Assembly (NCBI GenBank): GCA_963844055.1
Contig: CAWJMN010000002.1
Location: forward strand, 682,001 to 746,000
DNA: 64,000 bases
Direction of reading: 5' to 3'
Origin: CAWJMN01 sp963844055
GTDB taxonomy: Bacteria; Planctomycetota; Planctomycetia; Pirellulales; Pirellulaceae
The position numbers and the translations under genes were made by a program. Position 1 is the first letter of the stretch; every line of letters starts with the position of its first letter. Positions 43,601 to 52,586 of the stretch are shown in pieces. The notes below the pieces were generated by a model. That model was not told the origin of the DNA. It made no database searches and saw only the letters and a list, made by a program, of their open reading frames with translations.

Positions 43601-43699
43601 CCAACTCTCCCAGCCAACACAACACCTCAAGATGCCGCCGCCTGGACGCTTGTCTCTCGCGTGCTCTTGAACCTTGACGAAACCATCAGCAAGAACTAA
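40658..43699 (+). CDS. PSCyt1-DUF1549-DUF1553 (PSD1) secreted cytochrome-type protein
   Basis: This is a 1013-residue protein with a signal peptide (about 1-30). The N-terminal cytochrome-like domain has C47-TA-C50-H51 followed by MPPP. DUF1549 follows (HPVDAFVAARL; LDVIGLPP; WARHWLDVARYSDTNG) with a second CAQCH at about 327-331 in CAQCHSHKFDPITQDDYYG. A long variable middle comes next, then DUF1553 (RVAVNRVWQAMFGEGLVETAEDFG; RVEAEVVRDIAL). Such proteins are amplified in planctomycetes and are thought to act in polysaccharide turnover or electron transfer, but no reaction is proven. The start at 40658 places Met at the signal. It is followed by its DUF1501 partner 16 bases later. Confidence 0.88.
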   Translation: MIYSIRSLSLYVAGLLGLWVLLPYEGVAHADPIDFQRDVQPILSEHCTACHGGDAANRHAGLQLDLRDTALKGGESGMPAIVPNKPDASELIRRITSTDAEQVMPPPKENKPLTARQIEVLKQWIAEGAPYSAHWAFVPPQKAPIPAGGPAHPVDAFVAARLKQSQMKPSPPAAPSTLARRVYLDVIGLPPSPQEVEAFEKNGLAATLDSLLQSERYGEKWARHWLDVARYSDTNGYEKDISRDQWIWRDWVIQALNRDLPYDQFLIEQIAGDLLPGATQDQVVATGFLRNSMLNEEGAIIAEEFRMVEMFDRMDCLGKAVLGLSTQCAQCHSHKFDPITQDDYYGMFAYLNNTYEAQSWVYNAEQQQKLQSTRKAIADLEEKVRAQRPQWQQELAAWEGEVVKQQVAWTPIVATEMGSISGLNHPTQLQDKSFLMRGHPSGDVFMVSTPELAGVTGLRLEALTHGDLPFGGPGRGGAGIWGITEIEVQVQKPDSKDWEKLKLVNATADFSEPEQKEDKKMRGPVKFLIDGTDETSWEADRGIGRRNQPSAAIVQFEKPLEFPAGTQLKFVLRTNDMLCCCRVSLTKAPNPAASPVDHAAILAMQIPAAQRSAEQNGAIFSAWRMTVADLKPINDEIDAQWKQFPTAMTSVLHLAERSGEFARPTHLLDRGGWDRPRQVVEPHAISALHPLPKTNEPPRLVFARWLADKQSPLTARVAVNRVWQAMFGEGLVETAEDFGTRAATPEYRDLLDWLAVDFMEHGWSQKHLIKTIATSATYQQSSSATAAQREMDPRNQLLARGPRFRVEAEVVRDIALGASGLITHKFGGPAIIPPVPQNVLDYNYVYPSYWTPTQGPDRYRRTLYTFRKRSMPDPVLSSFDAPNGDSSCARRVRSNTPLAALTGLNETIFTEAARAMALRLLREGGATDEQRAEYAYRLCTSRMPTPAEREEVLALLRSRRQRLADGWLDIREVSTGDPAKLPTLPANTTPQDAAAWTLVSRVLLNLDETISKN

Positions 43700-43715
43700 A
43701 GCGGAACCAACCACC

Positions 43716-45149
43716 ATGTCTATACAACCATCATTGCAAGACGCGATTGCACTCGACGTTCGTCGCCGCTGGTTCTTCAAGGAATGCGGCGTTGGATTAG
43801 CGGGGATTGCGGCTAGTTATTTGGCCTCGAAAGAGTTATCGGCTAGCGCCGCCGCAAGCAACAATCCGCTTGCCCCGCGCGAGCCGCACTTTGCCCCCAA
43901 GGCGAAGCGGGTGATCTACATGTTCAATGCGGGCGCACCAAGCCATCTTGAACTGTTTGATAACAAGCCAGAGCTCACCAAACGGAATGGGCAGCTACCT
44001 CCGGCGGAGTTGCTAAAAGGATATCGGGCAGCGTTCATCAATCCGAATTCGGCGTTGCTGGGTCCGAAGTTCAAGTATGCCAAACATGGCCAGTGCGGCA
44101 TGGAACTGAGCGAAGTGCTGCCGCACACGGCAAGCATTGCCGATGAGATCTGTTTGATCCGCACCTTGCAGACCGATGCCGTCAATCATGCGCCGGGGCA
44201 GATCCTGATGAACACAGGGTCGCAGCAGTTTGGCCGGCCTAGTTTTGGGTCGTGGGCACTGTATGGCCTAGGAAGTGTGAGCGAGGATTTGCCAGGTTTT
44301 GTGGTGCTAACAAGCGCCAAAGGAACTAGCGGCGGCGCGAGCAACTATGGCTGTGGCTTTTTGCCAACGATGTATGGCGGCATTCCGTTCCGTAGTGCGG
44401 GGGACCCGGTGCTGTACCTCTCCAATCCGAAGGGAATCGATGCCGAGACCCAGCGGGCGTCACTGGATACGTTGCAACGGCTGAATGGACTGTCGCAGGA
44501 TGTGATTGGCGATCCCGAGACGGCTGCACGGATTCAGAGTTACGAAATGGCATATCGCCTGCAATCGAGCGCGCCGGAACTGATGGATCTGGCGAGCGAG
44601 CCGAAGGAAGTGCTAGAGATGTACGGGGTAAAGGACCCGAAGGAGTCGAGCTACGCACGAAATTGCCTTTTGGCCCGACGACTCATCGAACGTGGCGTTC
44701 GCTTTGTTCAGCTCTTCCATGAGGTGTGGGACCAACACGGCAATTTGGCAGGTGGAGTGAAGCAAAATGCACTCGACACTGACAAAGCCAGTGCGGCCCT
44801 TGTCAAAGACCTCAAACAACGTGGGCTGTTGCAAGATACGCTTGTGGTTTGGGGTGGTGAGTTTGGCCGGACGCCGATGGTTCAAGGCGGAAACGATGGT
44901 CGCGATCACCACAACCGCTGCTTTAGCGTCTGGACGGCAGGCGGCGGCATCAAGGCGGGGCAAACTTATGGGCAAACGGATGACTTTGGCTTTAACGTAG
45001 CCGCCGATCCAGTCCATGTCCACGATTTGAATGCCACGTTCCTGCACTTGCTTGGCTTTGACCATACGCGTCTGACACGCCGGTTCCAAGGGCGTGATTA
45101 CCGCCTAACGGATGTGCACGGCAACGTGGTCAAGGGAATCATCGCTTGA
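43716..45149 (+). CDS. DUF1501 secreted protein, PSD1 partner
   Basis: This 477-residue protein has an N-terminus, VRRRWFFKECGVGLAG, that looks like a twin-arginine signal. The core has RVIYMFNAGAPSHLELFDNKPEL near residue 65 and VVWGGEFGRTPMVQGGNDGRDHH near 390, typical of DUF1501, which shares the alkaline-phosphatase/sulfatase fold. DUF1501 genes almost always follow a PSD1 gene in planctomycetes, as here. Biochemical role unproven. A GC-rich hairpin follows the stop. Confidence 0.88.
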   Translation: MSIQPSLQDAIALDVRRRWFFKECGVGLAGIAASYLASKELSASAAASNNPLAPREPHFAPKAKRVIYMFNAGAPSHLELFDNKPELTKRNGQLPPAELLKGYRAAFINPNSALLGPKFKYAKHGQCGMELSEVLPHTASIADEICLIRTLQTDAVNHAPGQILMNTGSQQFGRPSFGSWALYGLGSVSEDLPGFVVLTSAKGTSGGASNYGCGFLPTMYGGIPFRSAGDPVLYLSNPKGIDAETQRASLDTLQRLNGLSQDVIGDPETAARIQSYEMAYRLQSSAPELMDLASEPKEVLEMYGVKDPKESSYARNCLLARRLIERGVRFVQLFHEVWDQHGNLAGGVKQNALDTDKASAALVKDLKQRGLLQDTLVVWGGEFGRTPMVQGGNDGRDHHNRCFSVWTAGGGIKAGQTYGQTDDFGFNVAADPVHVHDLNATFLHLLGFDHTRLTRRFQGRDYRLTDVHGNVVKGIIA

Positions 45150-45188
45150 TCGGATCGGACGGCGCTATCTGACCTTCGCGAAGCTTTG

Positions 45189-45213
45189 GGCACCGTTGCA
45201 ATGGCAACGTGCC
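45189..45213 (+). terminator. hairpin after PSD1-DUF1501 operon
   Basis: GGCACCGTTGC and GCAACGTGCC pair around a 4-base loop with one bulged C. There is no T-tract, so termination is plausible but not certain. Confidence 0.4.
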
Positions 45214-45408
45214 AGCTAACAACGCGCTGCTGCCGACGCTTTCAGCACGAAGGCGGGAGAATAAAATCCTAACAAACCCATCGTTTTTTCCTGGACGATG
45301 TGGGGTTTGTGATGGTTACAATCTGAGGTGCCACCTAGGGCCGTCCACGGTGAAGTCACCTGTTTGATGCGGCCTTGCCGAAATCCTCTCTGGCGGAGCC
45401 TCCGACTG

Positions 45409-47775
45409 ATGAAACGCTTTGCACACCCTTTTGCAATTCGCCTGCTTGCAACGCTCGTCCTGCTTGCCTTTGCCACTTCGCTGTTTGAAGCAAAGCTTTA
45501 CGCCGAGGACGGCAGTGCCCTGGATGTACTGCGAACCGCCCAAAGTGGGAAATGGTCGGACCCCAAGACTTGGATTGGGGGGAAGGTTCCTTCAACAGGT
45601 TCACGCGTCGTGATCCTGGAAGGCCATCGCGTGCTGTATGACGTGAATTCCGACCAAGTGATCCGGGCGATCAACCTGTCTGGCACGCTTCATTTCGCCA
45701 CAGACCGTGACACGCGACTGAATGTAGGCTTGATCAAGATTCAAGCAGGCGATCAGTACTCGGAAGAGGGCTTTGATTGCGATGCCCCGGCCCATGACGC
45801 TCACGAAGGGCATCATGCCAAGAGTACTTCTCAGGCCGCTTTGGAAATTGGCACACCGGACGAGCCGCTGTCTGCAAAGTTCAAGGCGGTGATTCGCCTG
45901 ACCTATGTGGAAGGAATGGACAAGCAGTCTTGCCCGGCTTTGGTGTGCTGTGGTGGACGTTTGGATTTGCATGGCGCGCCACTGAGCCGAAGCTGGGTAA
46001 AGCTAGGGGCGGATGCAAAATCGGGAAGCGATGCCATCACGTTGGCCGAGCCCGTGACGGGCTGGAACGTGGGGGATCGGTTGATCGTCACTGCGACCAA
46101 TACGCATGGCGACGCACGCAGCGAATCCAACACTGAAGAACGGACGATTGTGGCCATTGATGGAGCAGTGATCAAGCTTGACCAAAACTTGAAGCATGAC
46201 CATCGTGGGCTGGGACCCTTTCGTGGAGAGGTTGCCAACCTCAGTCGCAACATCGTTGTTGAGTCGGCAGATCCGGAGGGTGTGCGAGGACACACGATGT
46301 ACCATCGCGATTCTTCGGGATCGCTGAGCTATACGGAGTTTCGTCACCTGGGCAAGCCGGGGGTGCTGGGGCGGTATAGCCTGCACTTTCATCTGGTTGG
46401 CGACACGATGCGGGGAAGTTCTGTCGTGGGGAACTCGATTTGGGATAGTGGCAATCGCTGGTTGACCATCCATGGCACTAACTATTTGGTCGCCAGAGAC
46501 AACGTTGGCTACAAAAGTGCCGGACATGGCTTCTTCTTGGAGGATGGAACGGAAGTCTTCAACATCCTGGATCGCAATCTTGCTGTTGGCGCACGACGCA
46601 CGCAGCGGCTACCGAAGCAAGTGCTTCCATTTGACCAAAATGAAGGAGCCGGATTTTGGTGGGCCAATAGCCTGAACACGTTTACCCGCAATGTGGCTAC
46701 GAATTGCGGCGAATACGGCTTTCGGTTTGAAGCAACACCATCGAGCTCCTTTAACCTGACACTACCCGTGCAGTCCTCCGATGGTTCGGTGCAAAAGGTC
46801 GACATTCGCACGCTACCTTTTGTTCGCTTCGACAACAATGAAGTGCACTCGACCGAGGGACTGTATGGAATCAATCTGGGCGAAGGGGTAAATCGTGTAG
46901 GGCCCGATGCCTCACATCCGTTTGTAGTTCGTAACACCACGATTTGGGACATCCACTATGGCTTTCGGCCTCAAGTTCCTTCTCTACTCGTGGAGAACCT
47001 GACCATCGACCATTTTACGTATGGCGTATACCATCCGAACTTCGACAACCACGTGTATCGCAACATTCTGCTAAGCAACGCCAATGCGGCTGAGCCGTTC
47101 AATCGCGGGCATGATGACCTGAGCGTACAGCATGGCTTGCTAAGCGTTGACGGCCTAACGTTTGACAACGTCCGATCCGGCGGAATGCCCCTTATTCAGA
47201 TTTCGGACGATAATGCCACGGGATTGGCCCAGTCTCACTTTCGAAATGTCAAAGTGGTGAACTGGTCTGACAATAGCAAAGCACGGGCCGTGGTGAATCT
47301 TGGGGGTGGGCCTCGGCCGCAACCGAAGTCGGAAAAAGGGGTCAGCATCTTTCTTCACGATTGGTTTGGAGAAGGTCAAGACGCAGAGGTTGTGAGCATG
47401 CGATCTCCTGAGTACAAAGCCAACCCGAGCAAGTATGTTCAGGTCAAGGACCTCACCGGTGATGAGTCGCGGGCGGCCAATGTTTCGCAATCGGAGTTTC
47501 CGAACCTGCTTCATCCGACAGACGACCTGCACCCTTCTACGGTGATCACCTTCGTGAAGCGTGCGGGGGATAAGTTGATTGTGCGCGGCTACTCGTCCGA
47601 CAATGGCGAAATCATCAAGGTGACCGTCAACGACAAGCCAGTAGTGCCAACCCTTCCCGACTATTCTCAATGGGAAGTTGAGCTTGCCAGCGATACTCCC
47701 AAGTTGACGGCCGTCGCTACCGATGCGGCCGGGAATGTGGAACAGGTTCCTCATGTGCTGGCCGTTGGCCTATAA
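45409..47775 (+). CDS. G8-domain right-handed beta-helix protein (CEMIP-like)
   Basis: This 788-residue protein has a signal peptide (about 1-31). A G8 domain follows: GKWSDPKTWIGGKVPSTGSRVVILEGHRVLYDV with eight conserved Gly positions, then a His-rich loop and a large parallel beta-helix (GHTMYHRDSSGSLSYTEFRHLGKPGVLGRYSLHFHLVGD, typical of CEMIP/PKHD1-like proteins). The C-terminal part (about 715-788) looks like a small beta-sandwich. In animals this family degrades or binds hyaluronan; a bacterial glycan target is plausible. It sits between two PSD1 gene sets. The start at 45409 has GGAG upstream. Confidence 0.82.
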   Translation: MKRFAHPFAIRLLATLVLLAFATSLFEAKLYAEDGSALDVLRTAQSGKWSDPKTWIGGKVPSTGSRVVILEGHRVLYDVNSDQVIRAINLSGTLHFATDRDTRLNVGLIKIQAGDQYSEEGFDCDAPAHDAHEGHHAKSTSQAALEIGTPDEPLSAKFKAVIRLTYVEGMDKQSCPALVCCGGRLDLHGAPLSRSWVKLGADAKSGSDAITLAEPVTGWNVGDRLIVTATNTHGDARSESNTEERTIVAIDGAVIKLDQNLKHDHRGLGPFRGEVANLSRNIVVESADPEGVRGHTMYHRDSSGSLSYTEFRHLGKPGVLGRYSLHFHLVGDTMRGSSVVGNSIWDSGNRWLTIHGTNYLVARDNVGYKSAGHGFFLEDGTEVFNILDRNLAVGARRTQRLPKQVLPFDQNEGAGFWWANSLNTFTRNVATNCGEYGFRFEATPSSSFNLTLPVQSSDGSVQKVDIRTLPFVRFDNNEVHSTEGLYGINLGEGVNRVGPDASHPFVVRNTTIWDIHYGFRPQVPSLLVENLTIDHFTYGVYHPNFDNHVYRNILLSNANAAEPFNRGHDDLSVQHGLLSVDGLTFDNVRSGGMPLIQISDDNATGLAQSHFRNVKVVNWSDNSKARAVVNLGGGPRPQPKSEKGVSIFLHDWFGEGQDAEVVSMRSPEYKANPSKYVQVKDLTGDESRAANVSQSEFPNLLHPTDDLHPSTVITFVKRAGDKLIVRGYSSDNGEIIKVTVNDKPVVPTLPDYSQWEVELASDTPKLTAVATDAAGNVEQVPHVLAVGL

Positions 47776-48019
47776 GTTTAAAAACAGGGGTAGGAGTGCC
47801 TAAGTGGCCCATACACCCCCTTCCTTTGCGAAGTGCTGCACAAATGGGCCCTTTTTGGGCAAAACTCGGAATTTTGCTCAGCCCATTGGGCGAGGTGGCA
47901 ATCGCCCCCACGCGGGTAGGCGTAGCGTCGGGGTTGGCTATTGAAACCCAGGGAGGTTAGAATCAAAAATCCCGCCTTTGGCGTTCGATCCCGCCCTGCC
48001 CTTTGCCCCCCTCCCGCCC

Positions 48020-51000
48020 ATGAAACTATTTGCCCGCATCGCGGTGCTGTTGGTGACGACCTTGTCTGTGGCTGCTCAAGCAGCAGATGACGATGGTGTC
48101 CAATTCTTCGAGCAGAAGATTCGCCCAGTACTAGTACAGCATTGCTATAGCTGCCATTCCGTCCAAGCGCATGAATCCAAAAAGCTGCAAGGAGCCCTGT
48201 TCCTTGATACGGCCGCGGGTGTTGCGGCCGGGGGTGAATCTGGGGTCGTGGTCGTTAAGGGGAAGTCGGCGGAAAGCTTGCTTCTGAAGGCGCTGAAGTA
48301 CGATGGCATGGAAATGCCACCTACCGGAAAATTACCTGATGAAGTGATTGCCGACTTTGCCAAGTGGATCGACATGGGAGCACCAGACCCACGCGGCGGA
48401 GATGCCCCTGTAAAACCGAAGCGTGAGATCAACATTGAGGAAGGGAAGAAATGGTGGGCATTTCAACCTTTGAGTAACGCTCCGCCGGTTGATGCAGCAA
48501 AGCCGATTGATGGCTTCCTTCGACAAGCGCAGCAATCGCAAGGGCTGAAGCCGAATCATCCCACGACGAAAGAAAAACTGATTCGCCGGGCCTATTTTGA
48601 TTTGATTGGCCTACCTCCTACGCCTGAACAAGTTGCCGCATTTGTTAACGATGCATCGCCGCAAGCGTTTGAGAAGGTAATTGATGAATTACTGGCCAGC
48701 CCTGCCTATGGCGAACGCTGGGCACGCCACTGGCTTGACGCGGCAAGGTTTGCAGAGAGCGGCGGTTATGAGTTCGACGGGTTTCGCCCCGGTGCCTTTC
48801 ACTATCGTGACTGGGTGATTCGTGCACTGAATAATGACATGCCTTACGATCAGTTTGTGCGGCAGCAGTTGGCGGGGGACAAAATTGCCCCGGAAGATTA
48901 CCTGGCCTCGGCAGCAACCGGGTTTCTCGTAGCTGGCCCGTATCCTGGGCAAATCACCGCCAAGACGGTAGAGCGCATTCGCTACGACCAACTTGATGAC
49001 ATGATGATGACCATTGGCGGTTCGATGCTGGGGCTAACGCTTGGCTGCGTCCGCTGTCACGACCACAAGTATGATCCTATTCAGCAGCGGGATTACTACG
49101 CGTTGGCTGCCAGCTTGGGGAAAACCTCGCATGGCTCGCGGTTCTTGGACCCAGATCCCGCCGCTTCAGCCGCAGTATTGGCCCAGCACACGATGGCACA
49201 CGAGAAAGTGCTAGAGGCATCGCGAGCTTTTGCGATGACCGAGCTACCCGCGAAGTTTGATGCTTGGCGGAATGCTGAGTTGCCGAAGCAACCAGATGCA
49301 CCTCGTTGGCAAGTTTTAGAGCCCGTTTCGTTCGATGCGGAACGATCATGGCTCAAGCGGTCGCCCGGTGGAATCGTTGCCTTTGACGCCGGAATCATCC
49401 CAGGAACGCTGCTTACTCGCAATGGTGAGAAGCGCGGAGTTCGAAACGAAGAACTGCAAAGTATCGTCTATCGAACCCATCAGAAAAACATTCAATCGGT
49501 GCGACTCGATGCGCTGACCGACAAGACTTTGCCATCGCGTGGCCCAGGCCTGAATGGTGATGGTAGCTTTCAACTGGTGGAGCTGAAGGTCACGGCGCGG
49601 CCCATCACAGCGGCAGCGAATCAGCCTCCTGTAGAGTTGAAGCTGAAGCCAGTCTTTGCCGCGTTCGCGGACCCTGATCAGCCGATCAATCATGCCGTGG
49701 ATGGTCAGCCGGGCACAGCCTGGGTGGTGAACGCGACGGCTCGCAAGGATAATGCGGCCGTATTTGAACTGGAAACGCCCTTGGCAGGCTTTCCGGGTGG
49801 AACGGAATTGGTGTGGGAACTGAAGTTCCGTGATGGGGGCCTGGGACGGATTCGTTGCTCGTTTTCTACGGAACCGAATCCAGCAACCTGGGCAGGCGAT
49901 TTGGCCCCGCAGCATTTGGGAGAGATTCGCGCCATCCTGGCTGCTAATGGCAATACTTTGCCAGAGGCTTTACGGCCGGAGATGCTGCGTTGGTTTGCCC
50001 CCTTTGATGAATCAGCCGGAAAGGTGCTGCGGGATGAGCAGGCTCACTTTGCAGCACGGCCTCGCCCTCCCATCCATGAGATTTATACGACGGTAGATGG
50101 CGGGCAAGATGTCTTTCTTCTCCGGCGCGGCGAAGTCGACAACAAACAGGGGAAGTCAGATCCTGGTGTGATCCAGGTTCTGTTTCGTGGAGATGCTGCG
50201 GCGATTCCGACTGCTTCGCCAAGCACCGATCCACGCGTGATGTTGGCAAACTGGATGACCGATGTTGACCGAGGTGCAGGGCCTCTGCTGGCACGTGTGA
50301 TGGCCAACCGGGTTTGGCAGCATCATTTCGGTGAGGGGATCGTAGGAACGCCGAATGATTTTGGCTTTCAAGGAGAACGTCCTTCCCACCCAGAGCTGCT
50401 GGAGTATTTGGCCAGCGAGTTGGTTCGCGGCGGATGGAAGCTCAAGCCGCTGCATCGGCTGCTGATGCTGAGCGATGCCTATCAGCAATCGAACGAAGTC
50501 GATCCAGCAAACCTAGCCATTGATCCAGCCAATCGTTACCTTTGGCACTTCCGTCCACGACGACTCGAAGCCGAGACCATTCGCGATGCGCTGCTGGTGG
50601 CGGGCGGAAACCTTGACACGGCAATGTTCGGGCAAAGCGTGCTCGACAACAGCACAAGACGCAGCGTCTATTTGCGGGTGAAGCGGAGCGAGCTGATTCC
50701 GATCATGACAATGTTTGATGCTCCTGAGCCGACGCAAAGTATTGGGGAACGAGTCGTCACGACGGTTCCGACGCAGGCTCTGGCCATGATGAACTCACCA
50801 ATGGTGCGTCAGCAGGCAGAGAAGCTGGCGGCGAGAATCCATCCCAATAAGGATGTTCCGCTGGCAACCTCCATTGATCGCGGATATCAGATCGCCTTTA
50901 GCAGAACTCCGACGGATGCTGAGCGCAGTCGCATGTTGGCCTTTGTGGAACAGCAGCGGGCTGCCATGGGCGCCGAAACGCCAGAGTCGACCGATAAGGC

Positions 51001-51058
51001 ACTGGTTGAGTTTTGCCAGGTAATGCTGTGCCTGAACGAGTTTGTGTACATCGATTAG
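48020..51058 (+). CDS. PSCyt1-DUF1549-DUF1553 (PSD1) secreted protein, second copy
   Basis: This is a 1012-residue protein with a signal peptide (about 1-21). The haem-type motif C42-YS-C45-H46 is followed by MEMPPTGKLPDEVI. DUF1549 has YFDLIGLPPTPEQV, WARHWLDAARFAESGGYEFDG and a second CVRCH at about 344-348 (CVRCHDHKYDPIQQRDYYA). DUF1553 has RVMANRVWQHHFGEGIVGTPNDFG and RRLEAETIRDALL. It is a paralogue of the protein at 40658, with a different middle part. It heads a four-gene run with DUF1501, DUF1592-type and DUF1552 genes. Confidence 0.88.
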   Translation: MKLFARIAVLLVTTLSVAAQAADDDGVQFFEQKIRPVLVQHCYSCHSVQAHESKKLQGALFLDTAAGVAAGGESGVVVVKGKSAESLLLKALKYDGMEMPPTGKLPDEVIADFAKWIDMGAPDPRGGDAPVKPKREINIEEGKKWWAFQPLSNAPPVDAAKPIDGFLRQAQQSQGLKPNHPTTKEKLIRRAYFDLIGLPPTPEQVAAFVNDASPQAFEKVIDELLASPAYGERWARHWLDAARFAESGGYEFDGFRPGAFHYRDWVIRALNNDMPYDQFVRQQLAGDKIAPEDYLASAATGFLVAGPYPGQITAKTVERIRYDQLDDMMMTIGGSMLGLTLGCVRCHDHKYDPIQQRDYYALAASLGKTSHGSRFLDPDPAASAAVLAQHTMAHEKVLEASRAFAMTELPAKFDAWRNAELPKQPDAPRWQVLEPVSFDAERSWLKRSPGGIVAFDAGIIPGTLLTRNGEKRGVRNEELQSIVYRTHQKNIQSVRLDALTDKTLPSRGPGLNGDGSFQLVELKVTARPITAAANQPPVELKLKPVFAAFADPDQPINHAVDGQPGTAWVVNATARKDNAAVFELETPLAGFPGGTELVWELKFRDGGLGRIRCSFSTEPNPATWAGDLAPQHLGEIRAILAANGNTLPEALRPEMLRWFAPFDESAGKVLRDEQAHFAARPRPPIHEIYTTVDGGQDVFLLRRGEVDNKQGKSDPGVIQVLFRGDAAAIPTASPSTDPRVMLANWMTDVDRGAGPLLARVMANRVWQHHFGEGIVGTPNDFGFQGERPSHPELLEYLASELVRGGWKLKPLHRLLMLSDAYQQSNEVDPANLAIDPANRYLWHFRPRRLEAETIRDALLVAGGNLDTAMFGQSVLDNSTRRSVYLRVKRSELIPIMTMFDAPEPTQSIGERVVTTVPTQALAMMNSPMVRQQAEKLAARIHPNKDVPLATSIDRGYQIAFSRTPTDAERSRMLAFVEQQRAAMGAETPESTDKALVEFCQVMLCLNEFVYID

Positions 51059-51117
51059 CTGCTTGGGTTTGCGACTTTATTTTCCCTTGGTTTACCATCG
51101 CTGTTGCGGAATTACCT

Positions 51118-52569
51118 ATGTTCAATTTTTACTCCCCCGCAGAAATCGACTTGCCAGGCCGTCGACGCTTTTTGCAAGAGGCCGGGCTTGGATTTGGATC
51201 ACTCGCGCTGGCAAGTATGCTGCAAGGTGAAAGTGCTGCGGCACCGGGACCGGTTGATCCGCTGGCACTGAAAGAGCCACACTTCCCGGGGAAAGTCAAA
51301 TCGATCATTTGGCTATTCATGACGGGGGCGCCCTCCCAGGTGGATACGTGGGACTATAAGCCTGAACTGCAAAAGCGAGATGGTCAGGAACTGGCGGGCT
51401 CGGATCCCAAAACTGGCTTCTTTACCACCAGCGGCAAGTGCCTGAAGTCTCCGTTTGCTTGGGCGCAGCATGGGGAATCGGGATCCTGGGTATCGGACCT
51501 GTTTCCGCACCTGTCAAAGCACGTCGACAAGATGTGCTTTTTGCACTCGATGTACCTGCGGCAAAACAACCATGCCCCGGCTTCGATTGAGCTGATGTGC
51601 GGCACGAATCGCCCCGGTTTGCCAGCCCTTGGCGCTTGGATGACGTATGGGCTTGGTTCGCAGAATCAGAACCTGCCATCGTATGTGGTGCTGCATGATA
51701 CTCGGCCTCGCGGCGACGATCAGATTTGGTCTTCGGGATTCTTACCGAAGACCTATCAAGCCTTGGCGCTGGATGCACGTCGAAAAGAGGCCATCGACAA
51801 CCTCGCCCGTGATGCTCGGCACAGCGATGAACAACAGCGTTCTCAGCTGGAACTGATTCGACAATTGAATCAGGAACATGCAACAAGCCGCCCCACACAG
51901 GCCGACCTTGCGGCACGCATTAACTCTTACGAATTGGCCTATCGCATGCAGATGGCGGCCCCTGAGGCGCTTGATCTGTCGCGAGAAACGATGGCGACGC
52001 ATCAAGCGTACGGCCTTGATAAGCCAGAATGCGAGACGTTTGCTCGCCAGTGCCTTTTGGCCCGGCGATTGGTGGAACGGGGCGTGCGTTTCGTACAGAT
52101 CTTTGCCGGCAAGGGCGTGGGGGGAGATGGAAGCGTCAATGATGTTCCCTGGGATTGCCATAGCGACGTGCAGACCAACCACCGTTCTTGTGGCTTGCAT
52201 ACGGATCAACCTGCCGCAGCCCTTTTAGCGGATCTGCAAGCGCGAGGCTTGCTCGATTCAACGCTAGTAATTTGGGGTGGCGAGTTCGGCCGTACGTCCG
52301 ATTCGCAGGGAGACAAGGGACGGGACCACAACCCTAACGGCTTCACCATTTGGATGGCAGGAGCTGGGGTCAAGGGAGGCTTGCACTATGGTGCAACCGA
52401 TCCTTTTGGTTATAAAGCGGTTGATAAGAAGGTGCATGTCAACGATTTGCACGCGACGCTGTTGCACCTGATGGGGCTGGAACATACGAAGCTCACGTAT
52501 CGGTTCAACGGCCGTGACTTCCGTCTGACCGATGTCGGCGGCGAAGTGCTACGAGAGATTTTGGTCTAA
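51118..52569 (+). CDS. DUF1501 secreted protein, second copy
   Basis: This 483-residue protein has a twin-arginine-like leader (LPGRRRFLQEAGLGFG). The core motifs are SIIWLFMTGAPSQVDTWDYKPEL and VIWGGEFGRTSDSQGDKGRDHN. The frame is open from 51013, but the ATG at 51118 places Met just before the leader and leaves a normal 59-base gap after the PSD1 gene. Same family and partner as the gene at 43716. It is followed 17 bases later by the DUF1592-type gene, so co-transcription is likely. Confidence 0.88.
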   Translation: MFNFYSPAEIDLPGRRRFLQEAGLGFGSLALASMLQGESAAAPGPVDPLALKEPHFPGKVKSIIWLFMTGAPSQVDTWDYKPELQKRDGQELAGSDPKTGFFTTSGKCLKSPFAWAQHGESGSWVSDLFPHLSKHVDKMCFLHSMYLRQNNHAPASIELMCGTNRPGLPALGAWMTYGLGSQNQNLPSYVVLHDTRPRGDDQIWSSGFLPKTYQALALDARRKEAIDNLARDARHSDEQQRSQLELIRQLNQEHATSRPTQADLAARINSYELAYRMQMAAPEALDLSRETMATHQAYGLDKPECETFARQCLLARRLVERGVRFVQIFAGKGVGGDGSVNDVPWDCHSDVQTNHRSCGLHTDQPAAALLADLQARGLLDSTLVIWGGEFGRTSDSQGDKGRDHNPNGFTIWMAGAGVKGGLHYGATDPFGYKAVDKKVHVNDLHATLLHLMGLEHTKLTYRFNGRDFRLTDVGGEVLREILV

Positions 52570-52586
52570 CTCGCTCAAGATTTGCT